NCBI GenBank assembly: GCA_946482325.1 | Contig: CAMLRA010000033.1 | Span: 1-30,064, forward strand | Length of the DNA: 30,064 nt | DNA from: an uncultured Chromatiaceae bacterium | Lineage (GTDB): Bacteria > Pseudomonadota > Gammaproteobacteria > Enterobacterales > Alteromonadaceae | Direction of reading: 5' to 3' | Part shown: positions 21,520 to 30,064 of the stretch, piece by piece | How the letters are laid out: every line of letters starts with the position of its first letter | Position numbering within the stretch: position 1 is the stretch's first letter | The notes under the pieces: model-generated | What the model was told of the DNA's origin: nothing | The model's database searches: none | Seen by the model: only the letters and a program-made list of their open reading frames with translations | Made by a program: the position numbers and the translations under genes

Positions 21520-24500
21520 ATGTCGCATTTTTTTATTAACAGACCGATTTTTGCCTGGGCGCTGGCCATTATGGTGATGCTGGCCGGTGTGCTGGCGATC
21601 CGCGCCCTGCCCGTCGCGCAGTATCCGTCCATCGCCCCACCGGCGATTAGCGTCAGCGCCAGTTATCCGGGCGCTTCGGCCCGCACGCTGGAAGATACTG
21701 TCACCCAGGTGATTGAACAGAAAATGAAAGGCCTCGATGGCCTGATGTATATGTCTTCGACGTCAGAATCGAGCGGTCAGGTCACGCTGACGCTGACTTT
21801 TAACGCCGAAACCGATCCGGATATCGCGCAGGTGCAGGTGCAAAACAAACTGGCACTGGCCACGCCGTTGTTACCGCAGGAAGTGCAGCGTCAGGGTGTG
21901 ACTGTAGCTAAGTCTGCACGTAACTTTTTGATGGTGGTGGGTTTTGTCTCTGAAGACGGCAGCATGACCAACATCGACATCGGTGATTATGTTGCATCCA
22001 ACGTACAGGACATCATCTCGCGCGTCGAAGGTGTCGGTGAAGTGCAATTATTCGGCTCACAATATGCGATGCGTATTTGGCTGGACCCGGCCAAACTGCA
22101 GAATTTTAATCTGACGCCAGCCGATGTCAGCAACGCTATTGTGGCGCAAAACGCGCAGGTGTCGGCCGGTCAGCTCGGTGGATTACCAGCCGCCCAAGGT
22201 CAGCAGCTGAATGCCACCGTCACTGCCCAAAGCCGGCTGCAAACGCCGGAGCAGTTCCGTAATATTCTGCTGAAAAGCGCCGTGGATGGCAGCACTGTGC
22301 GGTTAAGTGACGTGGCGACAGTCGAGCTTGGCGGTGAAAGCTACAACGTGGTAGCGCGTTACAACGGTAAACCGGCCTCGGGTATCGGTATTAAACTGGC
22401 CAGCGGTGCCAATGCGCTCGATACCGCCGATGGTGTCAAACAAGCCTTAGCTGATTTAACGCCTTATTTCCCGGCGGGCCTCAAAGCGGTCGTGCCGTAC
22501 GACACCACGCCTTTTGTATCTTTATCGATTGAAAAAGTGGTGCACACGCTGATTGAAGCAGTGGTGCTGGTGTTTTTAGTGATGTATCTGTTTTTACAGA
22601 ACTTCCGCGCCACGCTCATTCCCACCATCGCGGTACCAGTGGTACTGCTCGGCACTTTTGCCATCCTATATGCCTTTGGTTATTCGATTAATACCCTGAC
22701 CATGTTTGCCATGGTATTAGCGATTGGTTTGCTGGTCGATGACGCCATTGTCGTGGTGGAAAACGTCGAACGGGTGATGACTGAAGAAAACTTGTCGCCA
22801 CTGGCCGCTACACGCAAATCAATGGACGAAATCAAAGGCGCTTTAGTTGGTATCGCCATGGTGTTGTCGGCGGTATTTGTGCCGATGGCATTTTTTGGTG
22901 GCTCGACCGGCGTGATTTACCGCCAGTTCTCTATCACCCTGGTTTCAGCCATGGCGCTGTCAGTGCTGGTCGCGCTGATTCTAACGCCGGCGCTGTGCGC
23001 CACTTTGTTAAAACCCAGCCATGTGCCAAACCCAGGCTCGCTGGCCGGCCGGTTCTTTGGCGGCTTTAACCGCGGTTTTGATAAAACCAATCAGAGCACC
23101 CAGAGTTTTGTCGCGCGGATGATTACACAAAGTAAACGTTACCTGCTGGTGTACGGCGTGATTTTAGGTGGTTTGCTGTATGTATTCAGCCAGTTACCTT
23201 CAGCATTTTTACCGGACGAAGATCAGGGAATTTTATTTAATCAGGTGGTGTTACCCGCCGGCAGCACCACAGAGCAAACGCTGGGCGTCGTCGAAAAAAT
23301 GGAGCAGCACTTCCTGGTCGACCAACAAGAAGCGGTGAAATCGATTTTTACCGTGGCTGGTTTTAGTTTTGCCGGTTCCGGTCAAAACGCCGCCATTGGC
23401 TTTGTGAATCTGAAGCACTGGGATGAACGCCAGCGGCCGGACCTGCATGTCGGCGCCGTTGCAGGTAAAGCTATGGGTTATTTCGCCACCATCAAAGAAG
23501 CTTTTGTGTTTGCCTTCCCGCCACCGGCTGTGGTGGAACTGGGCACCGCCAACGGCTTTAACATCTATCTGCAGGACCGTGCTGGTCTTGGTCACGACCA
23601 ACTGCTGCAGGCGCGCAACATGCTGCTTGGCATGGCAGCAAAAAGCCCGGTGCTGGCCGGGGTACGGCCCAATGGCCAGGAAGATACGCCGGAGCTCAAA
23701 CTCGACATCGATTTAGCCAAAGCTGAAGCGCTGGGCGTCAGCCAAAGCAGTATCAACAGCACGCTCGCCACTGCCTGGGGCAGCAGCTATGTCAATGATT
23801 TCATTGACCGCGGTCGGGTGAAAAAAGTCTTCCTGCAAGGTGCAGCCGACAGCCGGATGGCGCCGGAAGATTTAAGCAAATGGTATGTGCGCAACAGCAA
23901 AGGCGACATGGTGCCGTTCAGCGCCTTCGCCAGCAGCCACTGGAGCTATGGCTCACCACGGCTGGAACGTTACAACGGCTTTGCGGCGATGGAAATTCAG
24001 GGCGCCGCCGCACCGGGTTACAGCACGGGTCAGGCGATGGATGAAATGGAGAAACTGGTAAAACAATTACCGGCTGGCGTTGGTTTTGAGTGGACCGGCA
24101 TTTCATATCAGGAACGCTTAAGCGGGGGTCAGGCCCCGATGTTGTATGCCTTGTCGTTGCTGGTGGTATTCCTCTGTCTGGCGGCTTTATATAACAGCTG
24201 GTCAGTGCCGGCTGCAGTGATGATGATAGTGCCGTTGGGTGTGTTCGGTGCTGCGCTGGCCGCGCTGGTGGGCAATCTTTCCAACGACATCTATTTGCAG
24301 GTGGGGTTGCTGACGACCATCGGTCTGGCATCGAAAAACGCCATTTTAATTGTCGAGTTTGCCATTGCGCGAATGGAACAAGGCTTAAGCCTGGTTGATG
24401 CTGCGGTCGAAGCGGTGCGGCTGCGCTTGCGGCCAATCCTGATGACATCGATGGCCTTTATCTGTGGTGTGATCCCGCTGGCCATCGCTTCCAGTGCCGG

Positions 24501-24645
24501 TTCAGGTGCGCAAAATGCGCTGGGTATCTCGGTGATTGGCGGCACGCTGGCGTCCAGTATTCTCGCTGTAGTTTTTGTGCCACTGTTTTTTGTGCTGGTA
24601 CGCCGGCTGTTTCCGGCCAAAGCGGCAGCTGATACTCAGGGTTAA
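21520..24645 (+). CDS. RND multidrug efflux permease (HAE1 family, AcrB/MexB-like)
   Basis: A 1041-residue proton-driven inner-membrane pump of full family length. The start [17 protein letters not shown] and early [14 protein letters not shown] are characteristic. Proton-relay acids occur in [18 protein letters not shown] (transmembrane segment 4) and the Lys in [14 protein letters not shown] (segment 10). The large periplasmic loops for drug binding and docking are intact ([28 protein letters not shown]). ATG 21520 follows GAGGTG, 12 bases after the adaptor stop. Substrates cannot be told from sequence, but the family exports dyes, detergents and several antibiotic classes. Confidence 0.97.
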   Translation: MSHFFINRPIFAWALAIMVMLAGVLAIRALPVAQYPSIAPPAISVSASYPGASARTLEDTVTQVIEQKMKGLDGLMYMSSTSESSGQVTLTLTFNAETDPDIAQVQVQNKLALATPLLPQEVQRQGVTVAKSARNFLMVVGFVSEDGSMTNIDIGDYVASNVQDIISRVEGVGEVQLFGSQYAMRIWLDPAKLQNFNLTPADVSNAIVAQNAQVSAGQLGGLPAAQGQQLNATVTAQSRLQTPEQFRNILLKSAVDGSTVRLSDVATVELGGESYNVVARYNGKPASGIGIKLASGANALDTADGVKQALADLTPYFPAGLKAVVPYDTTPFVSLSIEKVVHTLIEAVVLVFLVMYLFLQNFRATLIPTIAVPVVLLGTFAILYAFGYSINTLTMFAMVLAIGLLVDDAIVVVENVERVMTEENLSPLAATRKSMDEIKGALVGIAMVLSAVFVPMAFFGGSTGVIYRQFSITLVSAMALSVLVALILTPALCATLLKPSHVPNPGSLAGRFFGGFNRGFDKTNQSTQSFVARMITQSKRYLLVYGVILGGLLYVFSQLPSAFLPDEDQGILFNQVVLPAGSTTEQTLGVVEKMEQHFLVDQQEAVKSIFTVAGFSFAGSGQNAAIGFVNLKHWDERQRPDLHVGAVAGKAMGYFATIKEAFVFAFPPPAVVELGTANGFNIYLQDRAGLGHDQLLQARNMLLGMAAKSPVLAGVRPNGQEDTPELKLDIDLAKAEALGVSQSSINSTLATAWGSSYVNDFIDRGRVKKVFLQGAADSRMAPEDLSKWYVRNSKGDMVPFSAFASSHWSYGSPRLERYNGFAAMEIQGAAAPGYSTGQAMDEMEKLVKQLPAGVGFEWTGISYQERLSGGQAPMLYALSLLVVFLCLAALYNSWSVPAAVMMIVPLGVFGAALAALVGNLSNDIYLQVGLLTTIGLASKNAILIVEFAIARMEQGLSLVDAAVEAVRLRLRPILMTSMAFICGVIPLAIASSAGSGAQNALGISVIGGTLASSILAVVFVPLFFVLVRRLFPAKAAADTQG

Positions 24646-24655
24646 GGAGCTTTCC

Positions 24656-26110
24656 ATGTTATTGCAATTCAAACAAACCGGCAGCTTCCGGCTGAAAACA
24701 CTGAGCGTCCTCACTGCCATGGCTTTGACCGGATGTTCGTTAGCACCGGATCTGCCGCAAACCCCAGCCGCAGTACCCACTGAGTACGCGCAAAAACCGG
24801 CGGACACAGCGGCGCCACAAGTTGCCGATCTGTCCTGGCAGGCATTCTTCCTGGAGCCGCGGCTGCAGCAGCTGCTGACACAAGCGCTGGCCCAGAATCA
24901 TGATCTGAAACTGGCGGTGCTGAATGTCGAACGGGTACGGGCGCTTTATCAAATCAGCGACAGCAACCGCTATCCGGCGCTGGATTTATCGGCCAGCCAA
25001 AGCCGGCAGCGGCTGCCGGCCGATCTGAACCAAAGCGGCAGCGCATCCATTCAGCAGCAGGCCAGCGTGACGGTTGGCAGCAGCTGGGAGCTGGACCTGT
25101 TTGGCAAAGTGCGCAATCAATCCGAACAGGTGCTGCAACAACTGTTTGCCGGTGAAGCAGCGCAGCAGGCGGCTCAGGTCAGTCTGCTCGCTGAAGTCGC
25201 CGGCAGTTGGTACAGCTACGCCAATAATCTGCAGCTGTTAACGCTGGCACAGCACAGCGCCGCCAGCTACCAGCAAAGCCTGCAGCTGACCGCGCGCAAA
25301 GTTGCGCTCGGTGCGGCATCAGAGCTGACGCTCAGTCAGCAGCAAAGCCTGCTGGCCAGTAGTCAGGCCGATGTGGCGCGGTATCAGCGTTTGCTGCAGC
25401 GTGATTTAAACGCGCTGCAGTTACTGCTGGCCAAGCCCGGTGCCGATCTCAGCGCCTGGCTGCCAACGGCACAGGAGTCATTGCAACAATCCAGCCTGCA
25501 GCTGCCAGAATTGGCGCCCGGCAGTCCGTCATTATTGCTGACGCAACGACCAGATATTCAGCAGGCCGAACATCAGCTCAAAGCGGCCAATGCCAATATC
25601 GGCGTGGCGCGGGCGGCTTTTTTCCCGTCCATCAGCCTGACCGCCAGTGCCGGTACTGCGTCGAATGAACTCAGCGGTTTATTCAACGGCGGCAGCTGGA
25701 GCTTTGTGCCAAACATCAGCCTGCCAATTTTTAATATGGGCCGTACGCAGGCAAACTTGCAGCTGGCTGAAACTGACCGTACTATCGCGCTCGAAACCTA
25801 CCAGCACAGTATTCAGCAGGCGTTTCGCGAAGTGTCAGATCAACTGGCCGACAAAGCCGGTTATCTGGCACAGCTGAAAGCGCTGCAGGACCTGGAACGC
25901 AGCAGTTTTCACAGTAAACAGCTCAGTCAGGCGCGCTATGACGCCGGCGCTGACAGTTATCTGCAACTGCTCGACGCTGAGCGCAGCTGGTACAGTGCAA
26001 GGCAACAGCTGGCGACAGCACGGCTAAATTACCTGCAGGCGCAGCTGGGGCTTTATAAGGCACTGGGTGGCGGCTGGCAAAACACGACGGCAGCAGTTGT
26101 CACGCAGTAA
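24656..26110 (+). CDS. Outer-membrane efflux channel lipoprotein (OprM/NodT family)
   Basis: A 484-residue TolC-like channel. ATG 24656 follows AAGGAG and starts a lipoprotein signal with lipobox LTGC (MALTGCSLAPDLP). The frame is open further upstream, but that would overlap the pump gene and lose the lipobox. The two outer-membrane efflux repeats are seen, with SWELDLFGKVRNQSEQ in the first half and AAFFPSISLTASAGTAS and RYDAGADSYLQLLDAERSWY in the second. The start is 10 bases after the pump stop. With the adaptor and pump it forms a complete tripartite system. Confidence 0.95.
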   Translation: MLLQFKQTGSFRLKTLSVLTAMALTGCSLAPDLPQTPAAVPTEYAQKPADTAAPQVADLSWQAFFLEPRLQQLLTQALAQNHDLKLAVLNVERVRALYQISDSNRYPALDLSASQSRQRLPADLNQSGSASIQQQASVTVGSSWELDLFGKVRNQSEQVLQQLFAGEAAQQAAQVSLLAEVAGSWYSYANNLQLLTLAQHSAASYQQSLQLTARKVALGAASELTLSQQQSLLASSQADVARYQRLLQRDLNALQLLLAKPGADLSAWLPTAQESLQQSSLQLPELAPGSPSLLLTQRPDIQQAEHQLKAANANIGVARAAFFPSISLTASAGTASNELSGLFNGGSWSFVPNISLPIFNMGRTQANLQLAETDRTIALETYQHSIQQAFREVSDQLADKAGYLAQLKALQDLERSSFHSKQLSQARYDAGADSYLQLLDAERSWYSARQQLATARLNYLQAQLGLYKALGGGWQNTTAAVVTQ

Positions 26111-26132
26111 ACCCACAAGCGGAGGAAACAAC

Positions 26133-26744
26133 ATGACGACAAAAACCAGACGACAAGACCCGCAACTGGCGCAAAGCCGGCGGCTGCAAGTGCTGGACGC
26201 AGCGTCAGATTGTTTCCGCCGCCGCGGTTATCACGGCGCCGGCATGGCGGAAATATCCAAAACCGCCGGCATGAGCCCAGGCCATATCTACAACTATTTT
26301 GACAGTAAAGACGCCATCATCGAGGCCATTATCCAGCGCGATATGGAGGAGATGTTTTCGGTGTTTAACGGCTTTTTGCAGGCGGAAGGTCTGTTAATGG
26401 ATGTAATGCTGGACGGCTGTGAAAACGGCGTCGACAAACATCTGGACGTGGAAAAAGGCGCGTTAAAGCTGGAAATGATTTCCGAAGCAGCCCGCAACGA
26501 CAAAGTCGCTTTGTCGCTGCAGGCTTCTGACACTGAAGCGCGCCGGCTGATGAAACAACTGCTGCGCCGCGACGGCAGTCTGGTGCGCGACCTGCCGGAG
26601 CTGGAACTGGACAGCCGCATCAGCGTGATGTTTGCGTTGTTTGGTGGCCTGATGATCCGCCGGGTGTTAAATCCGCAACTGGACCGCGAGACAGTACTGC
26701 TCGCGTTAAAACCGGTGATGCGCACCCTGCTGTCACCGTTCTGA
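26133..26744 (+). CDS. TetR-family transcriptional repressor of the efflux operon
   Basis: A 203-residue regulator. The N-terminal DNA-binding domain (about 15-62) reads VLDAASDCFRRRGYHGAGMAEISKTAG, then MSPGHIYNYFDSKDAIIEAII. The rest is the ligand-binding helical domain. ATG 26133 follows a strong GGAGGA, 22 bases after the channel gene; the longer frame from 26067 would overlap it and is not supported. As the last gene of the operon it is probably expressed from the promoter at 20210 and represses it through the palindrome at 20229-20256. The inducer is unknown. Confidence 0.93.
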   Translation: MTTKTRRQDPQLAQSRRLQVLDAASDCFRRRGYHGAGMAEISKTAGMSPGHIYNYFDSKDAIIEAIIQRDMEEMFSVFNGFLQAEGLLMDVMLDGCENGVDKHLDVEKGALKLEMISEAARNDKVALSLQASDTEARRLMKQLLRRDGSLVRDLPELELDSRISVMFALFGGLMIRRVLNPQLDRETVLLALKPVMRTLLSPF

Positions 26745-26853
26745 GTTCAAGCTGGCTCAGAGCGGACGCTGGCCGCCCCCGCCAAAAGTCTAAGTTCGCC
26801 GACAAAAAAAAACGGCTACAGTCTCAGCAGTTACTTTTGCCGGGACCACTGCC

Positions 26854-28782
26854 ATGACCAACATAGCTCAACAGCCAAATCTGCCACTGCAACGTTATCA
26901 GCAACTGCACCAGCAGGCTGCTATGGAGCCTGAGCAGTTCTGGCAGCGTGAAGCCGCGCAGCTGGACTGGTTTGAAGCGCCGACGCAAATTCTCAGCCAA
27001 ACCGACGCCGACCATTACCAATGGTTTGCCGATGGTGTACTGAACAGCTGTTATCTGGCGCTCGACAGCCATGTACAGCAAGGCCGCGGCCATCAGACGG
27101 CATTGATTTATGACTCACCGGTGACCGGCAGTAAACGCCGTTACAGTTATCTGCAACTGCTGGATGAAGTGTCGTTGTTTGCCGGTGTGCTGCAACAACA
27201 AGGCGTTGGCAAAGGCGACCGCGTGGTGATTTATCTGCCGATGATCCCGCAGGCGGTGATCGCCATGCTGGCCGTGGCGCGGTTAGGCGCTGTGCATTCA
27301 GTGGTGTTTGGTGGGTTTTCCGCGCATGAACTGGCGCTGCGTATCGACGACGCCACGCCCAAAGTCATTGTCAGCGCCTCCTGCGGCATCGAAGTGAACC
27401 GGCTGATTGCCTATAAACCGCTGCTCGATGAGGCGCTGGAACTGGCGCAGCATCAGGTCAGCAGCTGTATTATTTTTCAGCGCGAACAGTTGCTCGCACA
27501 GATGCAAACCGGCCGCGACTTCGACTGGAACCAGGAGCTGGCCAAGGCGCACCCGGTCGCCTGCGTACCCGTGCAATCAACAGATCCGCTGTATATCCTC
27601 TACACCTCCGGCACCACCGGCAAACCCAAAGGCGTGGTGCGCGATAACGGCGGCCATGCGGTCGCGCTTTCTTACAGCATGCGCACCATTTATAACTGCG
27701 GCCCCGGCGACGTGTTTTTCGCCGCCTCGGACGTCGGCTGGGTGGTCGGCCACTCTTATATTGTCTACGCGCCATTATTCGCCGGTTGCAGCACGATTTT
27801 GTATGAAGGCAAACCGGTATTTACCCCTGACGCTGGCGCTTTCTGGCGGCTTTGTGCCGAATACAAAGTCAAAGTGTTATTCGCCGCCCCCACCGCCTTT
27901 CGCGCCGTGCGCAAAGAAGACCCGGACGCGCTGCTGCAAACCTATGATTTGTCGGCGCTGAAGTACATTTTTATGGCGGGTGAGCGCTTAGATCCGGCGA
28001 CTTATTTTTGGGTGACCGACAAAATCGGCAAACCGGTCATTGACCATTGGTGGCAAACCGAAACCGGTTGGGCGATCAGCGCCAACCCGGCCGGCGTGGC
28101 ACTGTTACCGGCCAAAGCCGGCTCTGCCACAGTGCCGGTGCCGGGTTATCAGGTGCAGATTTTAAGCGACGACGGCAAGCCACTCGGCCCGAATGAACAA
28201 GGTTATATCGCCATCCAATTGCCACTGCCACCGGGTTGCCTCAATACCATTTGGGGTAATGACGAGCGTTTTGTCGACGGTTATCTGCGCACTTTCCCCG
28301 GTTATTACGCCAGCGGCGATGGCGGTTATCTTGACGAAGACGGGTATCTATTTGTCATGGGCCGCACCGACGATGTGATCAACGTCGCCGGCCACCGCCT
28401 GTCGACCGGCGAAATGGAACAAATCGTCGCCAGTCACCCGGCAGTAGCAGAATGTTGTGTCATTGGCATTTATGAAGCTATTAAAGGCCAGCAACCATTG
28501 GCCATGGTGCTGCTGAAAAACGGCAACAGTATTGCAGAAGCCACGCTGGAAGCCGAACTGGCGGCGATGGTGCGCAAAGAAATCGGCGCTTTGGCCTGCT
28601 TTAAAAAAGCGATTATTGTCAAACGGTTACCTAAAACCCGTTCCGGTAAAATTCTGCGCAAGTTGCTGCGGCAAATCGCTGCCGGCAGCGAATATAGTAT
28701 TCCGTCGACCATTGACGACCCGGCGTGCCTCGCTGAAATCGAACAGCTGATGGCAGAAAAAAATCTGGTCGGGCAGCTGTAA
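26854..28782 (+). CDS. prpE: Propionate-CoA ligase (propionyl-CoA synthetase)
   Basis: A 642-residue AMP-forming acyl-CoA synthetase. It activates propionate (and probably acetate more weakly) with ATP and CoA. The adenylate motif YTSGTTGKPKGVV is followed by RDNGGHAVAL, a PrpE-type continuation. The rest of the core is intact: WWQTETGW, YYASGDGGYLDEDGYLFVMGRTDDVIN, and the catalytic Lys motif PKTRSGKILRKLL, which is the usual lysine acetylation site. The total length matches PrpE and ACSS3 rather than longer acetyl-CoA synthetases. It stands alone here, not with prpBCD. The separation from the TetR gene is 109 bases, so it probably has its own promoter. Confidence 0.88.
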   Translation: MTNIAQQPNLPLQRYQQLHQQAAMEPEQFWQREAAQLDWFEAPTQILSQTDADHYQWFADGVLNSCYLALDSHVQQGRGHQTALIYDSPVTGSKRRYSYLQLLDEVSLFAGVLQQQGVGKGDRVVIYLPMIPQAVIAMLAVARLGAVHSVVFGGFSAHELALRIDDATPKVIVSASCGIEVNRLIAYKPLLDEALELAQHQVSSCIIFQREQLLAQMQTGRDFDWNQELAKAHPVACVPVQSTDPLYILYTSGTTGKPKGVVRDNGGHAVALSYSMRTIYNCGPGDVFFAASDVGWVVGHSYIVYAPLFAGCSTILYEGKPVFTPDAGAFWRLCAEYKVKVLFAAPTAFRAVRKEDPDALLQTYDLSALKYIFMAGERLDPATYFWVTDKIGKPVIDHWWQTETGWAISANPAGVALLPAKAGSATVPVPGYQVQILSDDGKPLGPNEQGYIAIQLPLPPGCLNTIWGNDERFVDGYLRTFPGYYASGDGGYLDEDGYLFVMGRTDDVINVAGHRLSTGEMEQIVASHPAVAECCVIGIYEAIKGQQPLAMVLLKNGNSIAEATLEAELAAMVRKEIGALACFKKAIIVKRLPKTRSGKILRKLLRQIAAGSEYSIPSTIDDPACLAEIEQLMAEKNLVGQL

Positions 28783-28791
28783 AAGCTGCCC
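28771..28791 (+). terminator. Hairpin over the prpE stop codon
   Basis: GGGCAGCT (28771-28778), loop GTAAA containing most of the stop codon, AGCTGCCC (28784-28791). It is a perfect 8-bp stem with no T-run after it; it may protect the 3' end or act as a weak terminator. Confidence 0.45.
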
Positions 28792-28906
28792 ACTGAACCA
28801 GCAGAAATGGAATGTCATCGCATTTTATCCAACCGGCCCTTGTCGCTGCCGGTACCGACGGTTAGGGTAGTATCCATTTCCCTTTTCTAATCTAATCAAG
28901 GCTGTT

Positions 28907-30064
28907 ATGTCTGGTGTGAAAACTTTGCTCTCGCTGAGTCTGTTGCTCGGCAGCACTCTTGCTATCGCAGCAGTGCAACAAACCAAAGGCGATTATGTCG
29001 ACAAGTTCCGCCAGCTTGACGAAGAGTTACCGACCCCGAACGTCTATCGCAATGCCGCCGGTGAGCCGGGCCAGCAATACTGGCAGCAACAGGTCGATTA
29101 TCAGATTAAAGCCAGGCTTGACGAATCCAAGCGCCGGCTCAGCGCCAGTCAGCAAGTCACCTACCGCAATAACTCGCCATACACGCTGAAATACCTTTGG
29201 TTGCAGCTGGACCAGAACGTACTGAAAAACGATTCGATGGCAGAAATGACGGAGACTTTCGGCGCTGCCGAACTGCGCGACGGTAAACCCGCCCGCATCA
29301 GCCTCGACCAGTTACGCCGCCAGCAATTTATGGCCGACACTGAACTCGGCTACAGCATCAATAAACTAGCAAGTGACGGCAAAGCGCTGCGTTATGTCAT
29401 CGTCGGTACGCAACTGCGGATTGACCTGCCAACTCCGTTAAAACCGGGCCAACAAACTGAATTTACACTGGATTATGCGTTTAATATCGCCGAAGAAGAT
29501 GCGGTGAATGAACGCGCCGGCTACGAACATTTCCCTGATGATTCCCGCAAGGGCGGCAACGACATTTTCCTGCTGGCGCAGTGGTTTCCGCGGCTGGTGG
29601 CTTACACCGATTACGAAGCCTGGACCAACAAAGAATTCCTCGGTCAGGGCGAATTTACGCTGGAATTTGGCGATTACGATGTCGCACTGACAGTCCCTGC
29701 GGACCATATTGTATCCTCGACCGGTGTGCTGCAAAACCCGGCCGATGTACTGACTACCACGCAACGGCAGCGACTGGAGCAGGCGAAAACGGCAAAAAGA
29801 CCAGTGATGATCGTCACACCGGCCGAAGCGCTGGAAAATGAAAAAGACGGCAGCAACGAGCAAAAAACCTGGCGCTTTAAAGCCGACAATGTGCGTGATT
29901 TTGCCTGGGCTTCCTCACGCAAATTTATCTGGGACGCCAAAGGCTATCAGCAAGGCGGCGATGAACAACCTTTTGTCATGGCGATGTCATTTTACCCGAA
30001 AGAAGGCGGCGAACTTTGGCAGAAGTACTCAACCGAAGCCGTGATCCATACCATGCAGGTGTAC
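28907..30064 (+). CDS. M1-family metallopeptidase, N-terminal part (cut by window end)
   Basis: The frame opens at ATG 28907 after AAGG and is still open at the last base, giving 386 residues. A signal peptide (MSGVKTLLSLSLLLGSTLAIAA) indicates export. Next comes the N-terminal beta-sandwich of M1 peptidases: YQIKARLDESKRRLSASQQVTYRNNSPYTLKYLWLQLDQN, in segments, then FTLDYAFNIAEEDAVNERAGYE and LAQWFPRLVAYTDYEAW. The zinc motif HExxH lies beyond the window, so activity cannot be judged. The related proteins I know of are large soluble or membrane-linked aminopeptidases of aquatic bacteria. Confidence 0.88.
   Translation, partial: MSGVKTLLSLSLLLGSTLAIAAVQQTKGDYVDKFRQLDEELPTPNVYRNAAGEPGQQYWQQQVDYQIKARLDESKRRLSASQQVTYRNNSPYTLKYLWLQLDQNVLKNDSMAEMTETFGAAELRDGKPARISLDQLRRQQFMADTELGYSINKLASDGKALRYVIVGTQLRIDLPTPLKPGQQTEFTLDYAFNIAEEDAVNERAGYEHFPDDSRKGGNDIFLLAQWFPRLVAYTDYEAWTNKEFLGQGEFTLEFGDYDVALTVPADHIVSSTGVLQNPADVLTTTQRQRLEQAKTAKRPVMIVTPAEALENEKDGSNEQKTWRFKADNVRDFAWASSRKFIWDAKGYQQGGDEQPFVMAMSFYPKEGGELWQKYSTEAVIHTMQVY

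Noticed and set aside
29438..29863. 141-residue minus-strand frame near the window end
   Set aside because: It is antisense to the M1 peptidase gene, whose plus-strand frame has a signal peptide and family sequence.

Overview
The window looks like chromosome from a gammaproteobacterium with about 55% G+C coding DNA. The gene content (feoB, an OhrR-controlled ohr locus, a TonB-dependent receptor, c-type cytochromes, an RND pump, prpE, an M1 peptidase and a PEP-CTERM protein) would fit a free-living aquatic genus such as Rheinheimera or a relative. That genus guess is from general impression only. No rRNA, tRNA, CRISPR array or transposase gene was found.

Layout. (1) 1-1351: C-terminal part of feoB. 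(2) 1352-4083: an organic-hydroperoxide locus, ohr, an alpha/beta-hydrolase and ohrR, with three copies of a GTTATC-NN-GATAAC-like palindrome as the probable OhrR operator. A 268-bp element with ~35-bp inverted ends and two inner hairpins splits the signal-peptide region of the hydrolase. (3) 4187-5603: an island of three short, AT-richer minus-strand genes, with one convincing integron attC site and one attC-like structure and no integrase in view. (4) 5735-9110: a translationally coupled minus-strand operon for three periplasmic haem proteins (diheme c4-like cytochrome, diheme peroxidase, beta-helix protein fused to cytochrome c), divergent from a TonB-dependent receptor (9573-12101). (5) 12164-15999 minus: a LysR regulator, a yeast-type cytosine deaminase and an overlapping THI5-like/PAS/GGDEF diguanylate cyclase. 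(6) 16116-17739 plus: an SDR oxidoreductase, then a PEP-CTERM protein with a sigma-54-like promoter. (7) 17704-20085 minus: a FAN1-type nuclease fused to a DEDDh exonuclease, whose 3' end overlaps the convergent PEP-CTERM gene. (8) 20269-26744 plus: a complete RND efflux operon ending in its TetR regulator, with a 28-bp palindrome over the promoter. (9) 26854-28782: prpE. (10) 28907-end: start of an M1-family metallopeptidase.

How genes work together. Ohr, the hydrolase and OhrR form a peroxide-responsive unit in which the hydrolase has probably lost export or function. The haem-protein operon and the divergent receptor suggest an uncharacterised periplasmic redox or uptake system. The deaminase and cyclase are coupled, suggesting a link between pyrimidine-like ligands and c-di-GMP. 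The RND operon is probably autoregulated by the last gene product.

The most unusual items are the hairpin-rich element inside the hydrolase gene, the integron-cassette remnant, the beta-helix/cytochrome/peroxidase/receptor locus, the THI5-GGDEF/deaminase pair and the FAN1-exonuclease fusion. All functional statements are from reading the sequence and remembered family features; no database search was run.
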